The position numbers and the translations under genes are program-made. A stretch of 64,000 nt of DNA, from NCBI GenBank assembly GCA_044375415.1, contig JBILMS010000009.1, positions 1 through 64,000 of the forward strand, written 5' to 3'. The notes under the pieces are model-generated. The model saw only the letters and a program-made list of their open reading frames with translations, did no database searches and was not told the DNA's origin. This document shows, one piece after another, positions 9,601-17,810 of this stretch (positions within the stretch are counted from its first letter, which is position 1; every line of letters begins with the position of its first letter). The stretch comes from JAWXBG01 sp044375415. Lineage in GTDB: Bacteria; Bacteroidota; Bacteroidia; Flavobacteriales_D; Sanyastnellaceae.

Positions 9601-9858
9601 GAGATCTCCGTAATCGATAATATTCAAGCAGTCACTTCTTCGGGCATTGCCATTTATCCCAATCCCGCCGATGACTATTTGCAGGTATTTGTTTCCTTTC
9701 CCCGAAACGAAAAATGGGTTTTACGCAACACACTAGGTCAAGAAGTTTTGGCCGGTAGCTTCAATCAGAATCTTCAAAAACTTGATATCGCCGGTCTCTC
9801 ACCCGGAGCATACACGATGCAATACGGCGAAGATGTACTGACGATTATCATACATTGA
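6607..9858 (+). CDS. Large T9SS-secreted multidomain protein with IEYFFD repeats
   Basis: A 1083-residue secreted protein with a signal peptide ending at NAQ20. Three ~70-residue repeats occupy about 22-87, 95-161 and 171-235; the last two contain (S/K)(I/V)EYF(F/Y)D(E/T)DPGxGNA and each copy ends in a (R/Q)WSH motif. A PKD-like segment follows (about 245-325). A long middle region has a run of 11 glycines at 693-703. The 765-930 region, with WFENADTATA and later FDENEPI, resembles a repeat domain seen in other secreted Bacteroidota proteins. The C-terminus is a type A T9SS sorting domain beginning AIYPNPADDYLQV. No enzymatic site is recognisable; a surface or extracellular structural role is an inference. 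Confidence 0.8.
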   Translation: MKKSALILLILLFATFVNAQNLSKIRCSIDDLANVVGEYTIDIEDVYNNNLQIDLSSTGYGVHTLYIQVLDDLDRWSHYAEHKFQVAGNLQMGTLSSIEYFFDEDPGFGNAYALLLDMVDVYEGTLDFAIPSDLSLGSHNLYVRARDSGGQWSHTSFGIVQIAGNTEMATLSKVEYFYDTDPGIGNADWLVTSSLSEIDENIDIPVPSDLPLGSHNLYMRCADAGNQWSHFSVIPVTVCETYAPTASFLPNRYQGGYYVELINNSELSNSISWTIEDITVSDTDSLFRYFNEPGLYEVCLNASNNCGVDEHCDTIVVNGISDFFSNGGNNTGIASVTIRGGFVPEVDVRLSREGYADIVAYEVVFWNEGELRVLFDLRGQSLGDWQLIVDMGSEGYFTASEPYHIIEGQEAEINVELIGIRVGRAGRVEPYHLIVENFGDEDAIGVPIIIRQAPTSLATVLEGDSLESIDINTDVYFESLLTEQQAIGFDPALLTPFTPSTIDETYGYGYIIPQVPAHGSVQLDFTIEADAPGFQFNGRTSYRPWLKSTASIAGETNIANTHCRSAEFRQILEEIEEVTFDDNEWEICFSNAYDNAINYLAEKAQNPGYNTTQLIPLPAYNAAILLDCAECMGIDLDADEWESAMNRFDRLSKFMTVDQANCDQINPQLLPVVIRTADDFQAENDRVFDCAPGGGGGGGGGGGFSSGAFMGGLNPANRDAFENLCRILSSDPNTKEGPIANGAWINGVMNIPYQVWFENADTATASAQTVIIRDTLDISRFDLTSFEWLGFGFSGEMYSIPQGRQTHYEVVDLRPEMPNLLKFTGTYDPLTGIAEAVFQTLDTLTLDPTTDPFQGFLPPNLEHPIGQGFVGFRLNNIEGLNSGDVISNTAEITFDENEPILTGSWDLNFDNVNPLADFTNATEVNTATFNLTWSEFDEHSGIEHIEIYAIIDNQALLFAIVDGAVEELEVISSFGSILEFGVLSYDFAGNVQGDMDLMEISVIDNIQAVTSSGIAIYPNPADDYLQVFVSFPRNEKWVLRNTLGQEVLAGSFNQNLQKLDIAGLSPGAYTMQYGEDVLTIIIH

Positions 9859-9878
9859 CTTGGGAGTCAATAAATAGA

Positions 9879-9906
9879 AAAGCCCTCTGAAAGGAGGGCT
9901 TTTTTT
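9879..9906. terminator. Bidirectional terminator between convergent genes
   Basis: The stem AGCCCTC / GAGGGCT is followed by seven Ts on the plus strand; the minus strand reads into TTTTC. It lies 20 bp after the giant T9SS gene and just before the end of the convergent gene at 9923. Confidence 0.85.
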
Positions 9907-9922
9907 GTATTTCAAAATTTAC

Positions 9923-10411
9923 TTAATCATCCTCTTCCTCTTCGCCTCCTGCTCCAACCGGAGTGACAACGGCACTATCGAGTTCAGGGTGGCGAATAAG
10001 TCCGCCTTTATGCGAAGCTTCAATCAAAAAGTAAATAGCTATTGCAGAAACCAGCACTGCTCCCGTAGCTGCCAAATTCGACCACTTCCAACCTTTGTAC
10101 GCAGCAACTAAATATAAAAAAGCAAAAACTGCGGATGCAATAGCAAAAGGCAATACCTGTTCTGCCGCTTCTTCATGGTCGTGGATTGCCTGTTCATTCA
10201 CTCCGGCCAAATGTTCTATTTTTTCCTCAGTGTCTTCTCCTGTTTTGTTGGCCGGTAAAACACTTAAACCGGATATAAGCAAAATGATAGCACCTGTAGT
10301 AAGTGCCTGTGACTTTTTCAATATAAGTGACACGAGCATAACCAATGCGCCTATGATTAATCCAATCGAAGGCAGGTGGTTGAATAAATGGTGAAGTTGC
10401 TGATCTGACAT
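9923..10411 (-). CDS. DUF2231-like four-helix membrane protein
   Basis: A 162-residue protein with four predicted membrane spans arranged as two pairs (about 14-31, 39-54, 88-105, 113-130) and an acidic tail ending EEEEDD. The N-terminus LHHLFNHLPSIG and the central EHLAGVNEQAIHDHEE segment resemble the DUF2231-type membrane family, whose members carry conserved histidines and may bind heme or metal. Function is not established. It stands alone, convergent with the gene before it and divergent from the gene at 10534. Confidence 0.65.
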   Translation of the reverse strand: MSDQQLHHLFNHLPSIGLIIGALVMLVSLILKKSQALTTGAIILLISGLSVLPANKTGEDTEEKIEHLAGVNEQAIHDHEEAAEQVLPFAIASAVFAFLYLVAAYKGWKWSNLAATGAVLVSAIAIYFLIEASHKGGLIRHPELDSAVVTPVGAGGEEEEDD

Positions 10412-10508
10412 AATAATAGAGTTAATTTTAGTGCAAGGTATGAAAGTTCGAATTGCAAAATCATATGAGAATAATCATACGAGCAGGGTAAGCCTTCCCC
10501 TCTTTCCC

Positions 10509-10516
10509 TATATTTG
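10509..10516 (+). promoter_or_regulatory. Putative -7 box upstream of the 547-residue protein gene
   Basis: TATATTTG is an exact TAnnTTTG match, 17 nt before the ATG at 10534. I see no clear -33 element. Confidence 0.4.
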
Positions 10517-10533
10517 AGTTTCAAGCCACTCAA

Positions 10534-12177
10534 ATGAAGAAACAACTTATTGATCGTTTGCAAGAAGTATCCATTGGTTTTGATTCGTTGACCATTCAAC
10601 GAAAATCAGATCTTCTAAAAGAACTTCAAAATGATACATTCCGAATGAATAGTGAACTCATTCGATTACACGATCTTCTTTTATTTATACTCGCCCATCC
10701 AAGCAGTGAAATTGAAAGCTTGCAGGTAGAAAAAGTGCTCTCCAAAGTTTCATCTTATCTTAAAAAACAGAAGTTCAAAATACCCGAAGAACTTACAAAC
10801 TCCGGTCTTCCGTTCACACCTATCGTTAGCCAATTTTCGCATGACTTTTTGGAATGGATATCACAATATCCACATTGCGATCATGTATTCGACTTCAATC
10901 ACCATGGCGAAATAATGCCCGGTAAACTCATCAAAAACGTACTACCCTTTGTTGAAAGACTCGACATCGACGAATCTGCCAATTGGCAAGAAGTTTTTGA
11001 GCAGCTTGGTGTTCGGAATAGATACCAGCAGAATTTCGTTGTAAATGTCTTTTCTTCATTCAACGGAAGACCTCATTTGAAGGACTTCTTTTTTGATTCA
11101 CTCTACTTGTACACCACTCTTTATCCCAAAAACGAAAAGTTTTCCCGTTCCTATAATCGCCTGCCGGTCCACGAAATTTACTATCACACAGAAATTCTGA
11201 AAAAATATGATTTTCTCGGAATACTCAATTCTCCCTTACCTAAAGAGAGAACAATGAACTCAAGTGAGAGAACACTCGTTGTTGATTGTCTAAAAAACAC
11301 CATGGCATTAACAGCCCGAGAAACAGATCCGGCAACCTTTATGGAACCCGATTCCATGAAACTATTCGATTTAGAAAGAGGAATCAGTGTTGCCATTTTC
11401 GGAATGAAAACGCTACGGCAATTGCCCTTCGAAACGTATTTCGGTTTTACACTATTCAAGAATGGCTTACCTGCTGCCTATGGTGGAGCATGGGTATTCG
11501 GGAAACGTGCTCGATTTGGAATAAACATTTTTGAACCATACAGAGGAGGCGAATCCGGAATTGTGATGGGACAAATTCTTCGGGTTTATCGACAAAATTT
11601 TGGCATAGACTTTATCGAAATTGAAGCTTATCAATTTGGACAAGATAATCCGGATGGTATAAAGTCCGGTGCCTATTGGTTCTATTACAAACATGGATTC
11701 CGTTCGATTGACAAAGAGCTGAAAAACCTCGCTGAATCGGAAAAGAAAAAGATGTCCGACAAACCGGGGTATCGCAGTTCAGAAAAAACCCTGATACGTT
11801 TTACCGCGTGTAATATGGCCTTAATGCTCACCCCTGAAACTCCGCCCGATGTTACAGAGTTAAACGCCATGATTCGAAAAAATATCAATACTCGCTTTCA
11901 GAGCAACCGAACTCTAGCGTTGCAAACTGCTTTAAATTCCATACGAAAAACACTTCCGAATATTCTCGAAAGTAACGAGAGCTACCATGTGGCAAGCGAA
12001 TGGGCCCTATTACTTCAGGCTAGAGGTTTATTCGAGAATAATAACTCGGATGGTATCCTTATAAAAGTGGAAGAAATTATCCGATTAAGAATTTCAAACC
12101 TTTATCAATATCAACAAAAGATGGACGGTATGATCGCTGCAATTATGGGAGAAATTAAGAGACGAACTAATCGTTGA
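10534..12177 (+). CDS. Uncharacterised 547-residue protein with GNAT-like C-terminal half
   Basis: A cytoplasmic-looking protein without a signal peptide or membrane span. I do not recognise a named family. The segment around 295-405 reads like an acyl-CoA N-acyltransferase (GNAT) core: a beta-rich stretch (ETYFGFTLFKNGLPAAYGGA), then NIFEPYRGGESGIVMGQILR, where the acetyl-CoA loop would sit, then IEIEAYQFGQDN and a YWFYYKHGF segment similar to the GNAT 'YxkxGF' ending. The N-terminal ~230 residues and C-terminal ~130 residues are helical with no assigned domain. It is convergent with the efflux operon (7 bp between stop codons). Confidence 0.6.
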   Translation: MKKQLIDRLQEVSIGFDSLTIQRKSDLLKELQNDTFRMNSELIRLHDLLLFILAHPSSEIESLQVEKVLSKVSSYLKKQKFKIPEELTNSGLPFTPIVSQFSHDFLEWISQYPHCDHVFDFNHHGEIMPGKLIKNVLPFVERLDIDESANWQEVFEQLGVRNRYQQNFVVNVFSSFNGRPHLKDFFFDSLYLYTTLYPKNEKFSRSYNRLPVHEIYYHTEILKKYDFLGILNSPLPKERTMNSSERTLVVDCLKNTMALTARETDPATFMEPDSMKLFDLERGISVAIFGMKTLRQLPFETYFGFTLFKNGLPAAYGGAWVFGKRARFGINIFEPYRGGESGIVMGQILRVYRQNFGIDFIEIEAYQFGQDNPDGIKSGAYWFYYKHGFRSIDKELKNLAESEKKKMSDKPGYRSSEKTLIRFTACNMALMLTPETPPDVTELNAMIRKNINTRFQSNRTLALQTALNSIRKTLPNILESNESYHVASEWALLLQARGLFENNNSDGILIKVEEIIRLRISNLYQYQQKMDGMIAAIMGEIKRRTNR

Positions 12178-12184
12178 GCCTAAA

Positions 12185-13483
12185 TTACAATTTGCCCGAA
12201 AGTAATAGTAACTCTGTTTCCGAAATTTTAATTTCGTATTCTAAGTCGAATAGACGGGTTATAGCCTGTTGATAGGACAACTCTGCTTCTCTGACCTCAA
12301 GGATCCCAGCTTGACCCAAGCGAAAACGATTTTGAGCAATTTCAAAATTTTCGTTTGCTAGTTCCACGGTGGTAAGTTGCAATTCGCGCATTTGAACATA
12401 ATTCGAATAAGCGTTTACCAACGATTCAAACCGTGTCAAAAGTGTAAGCTTTAGCTCTTCGTACTGAAGTTTAGTTATTTCTGTTTGCAATAAGGCCACC
12501 TCTTTACGTGTGCCTATGGTTCCTCCCGTAAATACGGGAACTCCCACATTTATACCGGCCACCGGTCCATAGTTCCTATTGAGTAGTGAAAAGCCCGCTG
12601 AATTATCGGTCCGTGAAAAATTATAAGCTCCACTCAATGTAACGGTGGGCAATCTTTCGCCACTTACCGATTTTACCATCAACTCAGAAATCTCATTTGA
12701 TTTTTTTGCAACAGTCAATTCCCAATTAGTGCTTAGCATGTCTTGCTTCATCTGAGCCACATCCCAAATAGAACGAATAGGAATCTTAAATGAAAGAATG
12801 GGTACTGTATTCTCTTCTTTTCCCATCAATAAATTCAACTCCTGACCCAAGTTGATCAACTCTAATTCAAGAGTTCGAACGGCCTGTTGCTGAGCATTTT
12901 TATCGACCTCCGCTTGCAACCAAAATGTCTTAGAAGATACACCTGCTTCATAAGATGCCTTAGCTATGGAAGCCCGCTCTTCATTTAGCTTGCCTATTTC
13001 CCTGCCCTGTTCTACTTGCTTTGCCACACGCACATAACTCATATACGCGACTGTTACATCTCGAACCAACTGAGACAACTGATTTTTAAGTTGAATTTCA
13101 CTTAAACTTTGTAACTCTTCTAGTCGTTCTCTCTCAATAGATATTCGAAAACCGCTAAAGATTGTCCAATCGAGTGCAACGAAAGCGGCCAAATTGTTTC
13201 CTGAAGCATTCGCTGAAGTAATCTCCTGTCCTGTTGCAAATCGCTGATAGATATTACTTGTTGAATATTGGTCGGAGATTCCTGCAGCTATCGAAGGCAT
13301 CTGTCCTGCCATACCCGGCGTATTCAATGTTGTGGCAATGTCCTTATCCAATTGTGCAATCCGAACTCCATAGTTTTTCGAAAGTGATTCTGCAATGACT
13401 TGATCGAGATTCAGCGAATCCATTTGGGCACAGAAACTTAATGAAAGCAATACCATTCCTGCAGCAAAAACTAATTTTCTCAT
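12185..13483 (-). CDS. TolC-family outer-membrane efflux protein
   Basis: A 432-residue outer-membrane channel component with a signal peptide (cleavage after about residue 19, SFCAQ) and the two homologous long-helix repeats of the TolC family. Landmarks are GMAGQMPSIAAGISDQYST in the first half and LPTVTLSGAYNFSR in the second, each ahead of alpha-helical hairpins. It is the third gene of the operon: its ATG overlaps the stop of the pump gene (ATGA overlap), so the tripartite system is encoded in the order adaptor, pump, channel. Confidence 0.9.
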   Translation of the reverse strand: MRKLVFAAGMVLLSLSFCAQMDSLNLDQVIAESLSKNYGVRIAQLDKDIATTLNTPGMAGQMPSIAAGISDQYSTSNIYQRFATGQEITSANASGNNLAAFVALDWTIFSGFRISIERERLEELQSLSEIQLKNQLSQLVRDVTVAYMSYVRVAKQVEQGREIGKLNEERASIAKASYEAGVSSKTFWLQAEVDKNAQQQAVRTLELELINLGQELNLLMGKEENTVPILSFKIPIRSIWDVAQMKQDMLSTNWELTVAKKSNEISELMVKSVSGERLPTVTLSGAYNFSRTDNSAGFSLLNRNYGPVAGINVGVPVFTGGTIGTRKEVALLQTEITKLQYEELKLTLLTRFESLVNAYSNYVQMRELQLTTVELANENFEIAQNRFRLGQAGILEVREAELSYQQAITRLFDLEYEIKISETELLLLSGKL

Positions 13484-16400
13484 TCTCCAATCGGTTTTAC
13501 TTCAATATTCTTTCGCACTTTTTTCGACGCGATATATGTATAAGAAGCGGGTACCACAAATAAAGTAAGAAACAACGAAAACATAATTCCTCCAACTACT
13601 ACTATGCCCAGAGGAATACGACTTTGAGCTCCAGCTCCCAATGCCAATGCAATGGGAAGAGCGCCCAAGGCTGTAGCTAAGCTAGTCATTAAGATTGGAC
13701 GCAAACGTGAAACTGAAGCTTCAAGCACAGCATCCGATTTAGTAAGCCCTCTGGCCCTTTGTTGATTTGCAAACTCAACAATTAATATCCCATTTTTTGT
13801 TACAAGACCAATCAACATGATCATTCCAATTTGTGAGAATATATTCAGTGTCTGATCAAATAGCCACAAAGACAAGAGAGCCCCTGCCAAGGCCAATGGA
13901 ACCGTCAGCATGATAATAAACGGATCTCTAAAGCTTTCAAATTGTGCCGCCAAAATGAGATATACAAGAATTAAAGCGAGGATAAATGCGAAGGATGTAT
14001 TGCTAGCACTTTCTGCAAAATCTCTCGAAGCTCCCGAAAGTGATGTTTCAAACGAATCATCCAGCACACTTTTGGCAATTTTTTCCATTTGCTGAATACC
14101 GTCACCCTCAGTGAAACCCGGCGCCAAGGCCGCCGATATCGTAGCTGACTTATATCGATTGTAGTGGAAAATTGTAGGGGGCTCACTCGTCTCAACCACG
14201 TTTATCAGATTATCCAATTGAATCAATTGGCCTTTATTATTTCTAACGTACAAAGCGCTGAGATCAGAGGGCTCATCCATATAATTTCTTTCAACTTGAC
14301 CTATAACTTGATACTGTTTTCCATTCATCATGAAATAACCAAAACGACGGCCACTTAAAGCCAATTGGATTGTATTACTTACATCGAGAACAGATACACC
14401 CAACTCATTTGATTTAACACGATCAATCGTAATTTGTAACTCCGGCTTATTAAATTTCAAGTTCACATCGGCATTGCCAAACGTCGGATTCGCACGCACC
14501 GAATCCATGAATTGTGGAAGTACCTTTTCCAATTTATCAAAATCGAAATTCTGCAACACGAACTGCACCGGCAATTGACTGCCCGAGGAAAGTGAAGTCG
14601 ATATTGTAGGCTCCTGATTCGGGAAAACCCTCGCTTCGGGCATCCTCGAAAATAGTTTAGTCATGCGCTCATAAACCTGTTGTTGAGTCCGTTCGCGTTG
14701 ATCGGGATCCTTTAACATAACAAACATAAAACCGCTGTTACCGGCACCCTGACCACGCATAGACGGGGAAGCGATTCCAAAAACCATTTTTAATTCGGAT
14801 ATGCTGTCCATCACCAATTGAGATGCCTCGGAAATAAATCGATCAGTCATATCGAAATCTGTTCCTTCAGGCAAAGTAACTGCTGCCCGGATGTTGCTTC
14901 TATCTTCCAAAGGCGCCAATTCGGATTTCAGATCACCAAAAAGGAAAATCATCATTGCTACGCATACCATAACAAGCCCCAATCCTATCCATCGGCGTTT
15001 TAATAGAGAGACCAACATTCTTCTGTAAGTATTCTCCATACCTTGAAAGAAAGGTTCGGTCTTCGTGTAGAACCACGAATGTCGAGCTCCTTCTATGGTA
15101 AGTTTTAAGTTTAAAACAGGTGTGAGAGTAAGAGAAACAAAAGCAGAAATCAAAACCGCAGATGCCAAGACTATTCCAAATTCTCGGAAAAGTCGACCTG
15201 TAAATCCCTCAAGAAATATTACCGGAATAAATACCACAGCCAAGGTGACGGAAGTAGAAATTACTGCAAAAAATATTTCAGAAACTCCGGTGCGAACAGC
15301 CGTGTATTTATCTACGCCGCGTTCTATCTTTTTGTAGATATTTTCTGTTACGACAATACCATCATCTACCACCAATCCCGTTGCCAAGACTATGGCTAGA
15401 AGAGTCAAGATATTAATTGAAAACCCAAACAAATACATTACAAAAAAAGCACCGATGATCGATACGGGGATATCGATGAGTGGTCGAAGCGCTATGCTCC
15501 AGTTTCTGAAAAATGCATATACAATAAGCACTACAAGTACAAATGCGATCAACAGTGTCTCTTCAACTTCAGATATCGCCTGTACTACAAATCGAGATTT
15601 GTCCCGAGCGATGTCAATAATAATATCAGGTGGTAATTCCTTTTGTATTTCGTCAAATCGACGATAAAATTCCTTGGCTATATCAACGTAATTCGAACCC
15701 GGCTGAGGGATTATTGCCAAGGACACATTGTAGGTATTATTTCTTCGGGCCGATGTCTCTTCAATCTCGGCTGCAATTTCAGCCCATCCGACATCACTGA
15801 GACGGATAATCCGACCGCTTTCTTGGCGAATTATAAGATTGGCAAAATCGGCTTCTGAAGTAAGTCGACCAAATGTTTTAACATTAAGCTCCGTGGCATC
15901 TCCTCTAATTTTTCCTCCGGGCAGATCTACATTTTCCTTATTCAGAGCAGCAACTATATCTTGCATCACAACACCGTGAGCCATCATGCGCGCCGGATCT
16001 ATTCGCAGACGCATAGCAGGGCGTTTTAAGCCATAAAGCTGCACAGCGCTCACTCCCGGAATGGATTGAATCTTTTCCAAAAGAACATTTTCAGCGTATT
16101 CACTCAATTCAGTGATGGAGCGAGTGGAACTTTGAACAGGCATAAAAATAATCGGATCACCACTAGCATCAGCTTTAGAAACAACAGGTGGTGCATCGAT
16201 ATCCTGCGGTAAATTGCTCAGCGCTTGAGAAACTTTATCCCGAACATCATTTGCTGCACGCTCCAAATCTTCGCTCAAATCAAATTCGATGGTAATAGTG
16301 CTTGAACCTAAAGAAGAAGACGATAAAATAGACTGTATGCCTTGAACACCATTGATCGATTTTTCAAGTGGTTCGGTAATCTGAGATTCGACAATCTCCG

Positions 16401-16566
16401 CATTAGCACCTGTATAAGAAGTTCGAACGGTAATGTTAGGTGGGTCGATAGCAGGATATTCCCGTATACCGAGGTACTGGTACCCTAGCACACCAAAAAA
16501 CACGATGACCACATTCATCACCACTACCAGAACAGGTCTGCGTATCGAGAGTTCTGCAAAATTCAT
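13480..16566 (-). CDS. RND efflux pump permease (HAE1/AcrB-like)
   Basis: A 1028-residue inner-membrane pump, close to the ~1040-residue norm for AcrB-type transporters. The N-terminus (MNFAELSIRRPVLVVVMNV) is typical of the family. The proton-relay acidic pair is present in TM4 (GLVVDDGIVVTENI) and the matching Lys in TM10 (GLVTKNGILIVEFAN). Two large periplasmic loops and twelve membrane spans are evident from hydrophobicity. The substrate is probably a drug or other hydrophobic compound rather than a metal ion, because the motifs fit HAE1 rather than heavy-metal CzcA pumps. The start codon abuts the adaptor's stop (TAAATG). Confidence 0.95.
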   Translation of the reverse strand: MNFAELSIRRPVLVVVMNVVIVFFGVLGYQYLGIREYPAIDPPNITVRTSYTGANAEIVESQITEPLEKSINGVQGIQSILSSSSLGSSTITIEFDLSEDLERAANDVRDKVSQALSNLPQDIDAPPVVSKADASGDPIIFMPVQSSTRSITELSEYAENVLLEKIQSIPGVSAVQLYGLKRPAMRLRIDPARMMAHGVVMQDIVAALNKENVDLPGGKIRGDATELNVKTFGRLTSEADFANLIIRQESGRIIRLSDVGWAEIAAEIEETSARRNNTYNVSLAIIPQPGSNYVDIAKEFYRRFDEIQKELPPDIIIDIARDKSRFVVQAISEVEETLLIAFVLVVLIVYAFFRNWSIALRPLIDIPVSIIGAFFVMYLFGFSINILTLLAIVLATGLVVDDGIVVTENIYKKIERGVDKYTAVRTGVSEIFFAVISTSVTLAVVFIPVIFLEGFTGRLFREFGIVLASAVLISAFVSLTLTPVLNLKLTIEGARHSWFYTKTEPFFQGMENTYRRMLVSLLKRRWIGLGLVMVCVAMMIFLFGDLKSELAPLEDRSNIRAAVTLPEGTDFDMTDRFISEASQLVMDSISELKMVFGIASPSMRGQGAGNSGFMFVMLKDPDQRERTQQQVYERMTKLFSRMPEARVFPNQEPTISTSLSSGSQLPVQFVLQNFDFDKLEKVLPQFMDSVRANPTFGNADVNLKFNKPELQITIDRVKSNELGVSVLDVSNTIQLALSGRRFGYFMMNGKQYQVIGQVERNYMDEPSDLSALYVRNNKGQLIQLDNLINVVETSEPPTIFHYNRYKSATISAALAPGFTEGDGIQQMEKIAKSVLDDSFETSLSGASRDFAESASNTSFAFILALILVYLILAAQFESFRDPFIIMLTVPLALAGALLSLWLFDQTLNIFSQIGMIMLIGLVTKNGILIVEFANQQRARGLTKSDAVLEASVSRLRPILMTSLATALGALPIALALGAGAQSRIPLGIVVVGGIMFSLFLTLFVVPASYTYIASKKVRKNIEVKPIGE

Positions 16567-17619
16567 TTAGTTCTGTTCAGTAACGTTTGAAAATACCATC
16601 GGAGCATTCGGACGAAGAAAGAGTACACCTGTTACAGCAATGGTGTCACCACTTTGTAAACCTTGCGTAATCTCAACCAATTCGTTTTGGCGTACACCTG
16701 TTTCAACGGGAGTGAAACTAGCCTTGCCACCTCTATTTACAATCACAACCTTCTTGCGACCCTGCGGAATAATACACTGCGATGGCACCATGATAGAAGC
16801 AGAGCTTACGTCCAATGGAAGCTTCACATTCGCAAAAGATCCGGGAACCAAGATCGGATTTCCTTCAATTAGCGCTCGCACATTGAGATTTCTAGTGTCC
16901 ATATCCACAGATTCTTCGCTGGCAATTACTCGAGCTATATGTACAGTGGTATCAGCACCCATCGTAAATTGAACCTTCAAGTCCTTTTTAATAAATGAAC
17001 TATACTTCTCCGGAACTGAAAAATCAATTTTCAAATCATTTTTACTTCGAATCGTGCAAATGGATACTTGTTGATTTACCATGGCTCCCATGGACACCTG
17101 ACGCAAACCCACGATGCCATTGTAAGGTGCTCTTATTTCCGTTTTTGAGATAGAGGCACGTATAACGTCAGACTGCGCCTCAAGAACCTGCACTTGAAGC
17201 ACTGCCTGATCATATTCCTGTCTCGCGATGCCATTCACACCTAGTAATTCCGACAATCTTTTTTCCGTTTCTTTTGCCAACTTCAATTGAGCCTCAGTGC
17301 TTTTAAGTTGGGCTTGTAGATCCGCATCGTATAATTTGACCAATAAATCGCCCTTGGCAACAGTTTGTCCTTCTGGGATATTCAAGCTAATAATCCGACC
17401 GTTAACTTCGGGGTAGATAATCGTTTCATCCATCGACAAAACAGTCCCGGAAGCCATGACCGTAGAAGACAATTCACCGGGACGAATGATTAAACCCTCA
17501 ACCGGAATAGCAGCTGATGCAGTTTTACCTTGCGGCCTGTTCTCATCGGCTCCACAAGAGAGTAACAGCAATGAAATACCAGCTATTACCGTGAACTTTA
17601 TAATACGTTTTGAAGTCAA
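16567..17619 (-). CDS. RND periplasmic adaptor lipoprotein (membrane fusion protein)
   Basis: A 350-residue adaptor that links the pump to the outer-membrane channel. It has a lipobox LLSC with acylated Cys22, a biotinyl-lipoyl-like half-motif GRIISLNIPEGQTVAKGDLL, a helical hairpin (about 105-150) and the second lipoyl half (IRAPYNGIVGLRQVSMG). The start is a TTG (complement of 17617-17619): no ATG lies in frame between the upstream stop and the lipobox, and starting here gives a proper signal peptide. It is the first gene of the three-gene efflux operon. Confidence 0.92.
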   Translation of the reverse strand: MTSKRIIKFTVIAGISLLLLSCGADENRPQGKTASAAIPVEGLIIRPGELSSTVMASGTVLSMDETIIYPEVNGRIISLNIPEGQTVAKGDLLVKLYDADLQAQLKSTEAQLKLAKETEKRLSELLGVNGIARQEYDQAVLQVQVLEAQSDVIRASISKTEIRAPYNGIVGLRQVSMGAMVNQQVSICTIRSKNDLKIDFSVPEKYSSFIKKDLKVQFTMGADTTVHIARVIASEESVDMDTRNLNVRALIEGNPILVPGSFANVKLPLDVSSASIMVPSQCIIPQGRKKVVIVNRGGKASFTPVETGVRQNELVEITQGLQSGDTIAVTGVLFLRPNAPMVFSNVTEQN

Positions 17620-17776
17620 TGGCTTGCAGTTTTATGGGTCGAAAAACGACCAAATGATAGGTCCGAAAGATACTCGACTGACCGAACTAGAGAAACAAAC
17701 CAAGATCAATAAAAGTCTTAAAACATCCCAATCTTCAATTCTTGTCTCCAGAAATGACTCAAAATCAGTATATCTG

Positions 17777-17806
17777 TTGGTGTACTCAGAACACTTCCTA
17801 CATTTG
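17777..17806 (+). promoter_or_regulatory. Bacteroidota-type promoter of the CotH-kinase gene
   Basis: A TTG at 17777-17779 and TACATTTG at 17799-17806 are separated by 19 bp, fitting the -33/-7 consensus (TTTG-like, then TAnnTTTG). The start codon follows at 17811, so the leader would be very short. Confidence 0.55.
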
Positions 17807-17810
17807 AATT

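Noticed and set aside
13480..17619. Heavy-metal (CzcCBA-type) efflux system
   Set aside because: The TM4 and TM10 motifs, pump N-terminus and adaptor fit the HAE1/AcrB multidrug group; no His-rich metal-binding segments are present.
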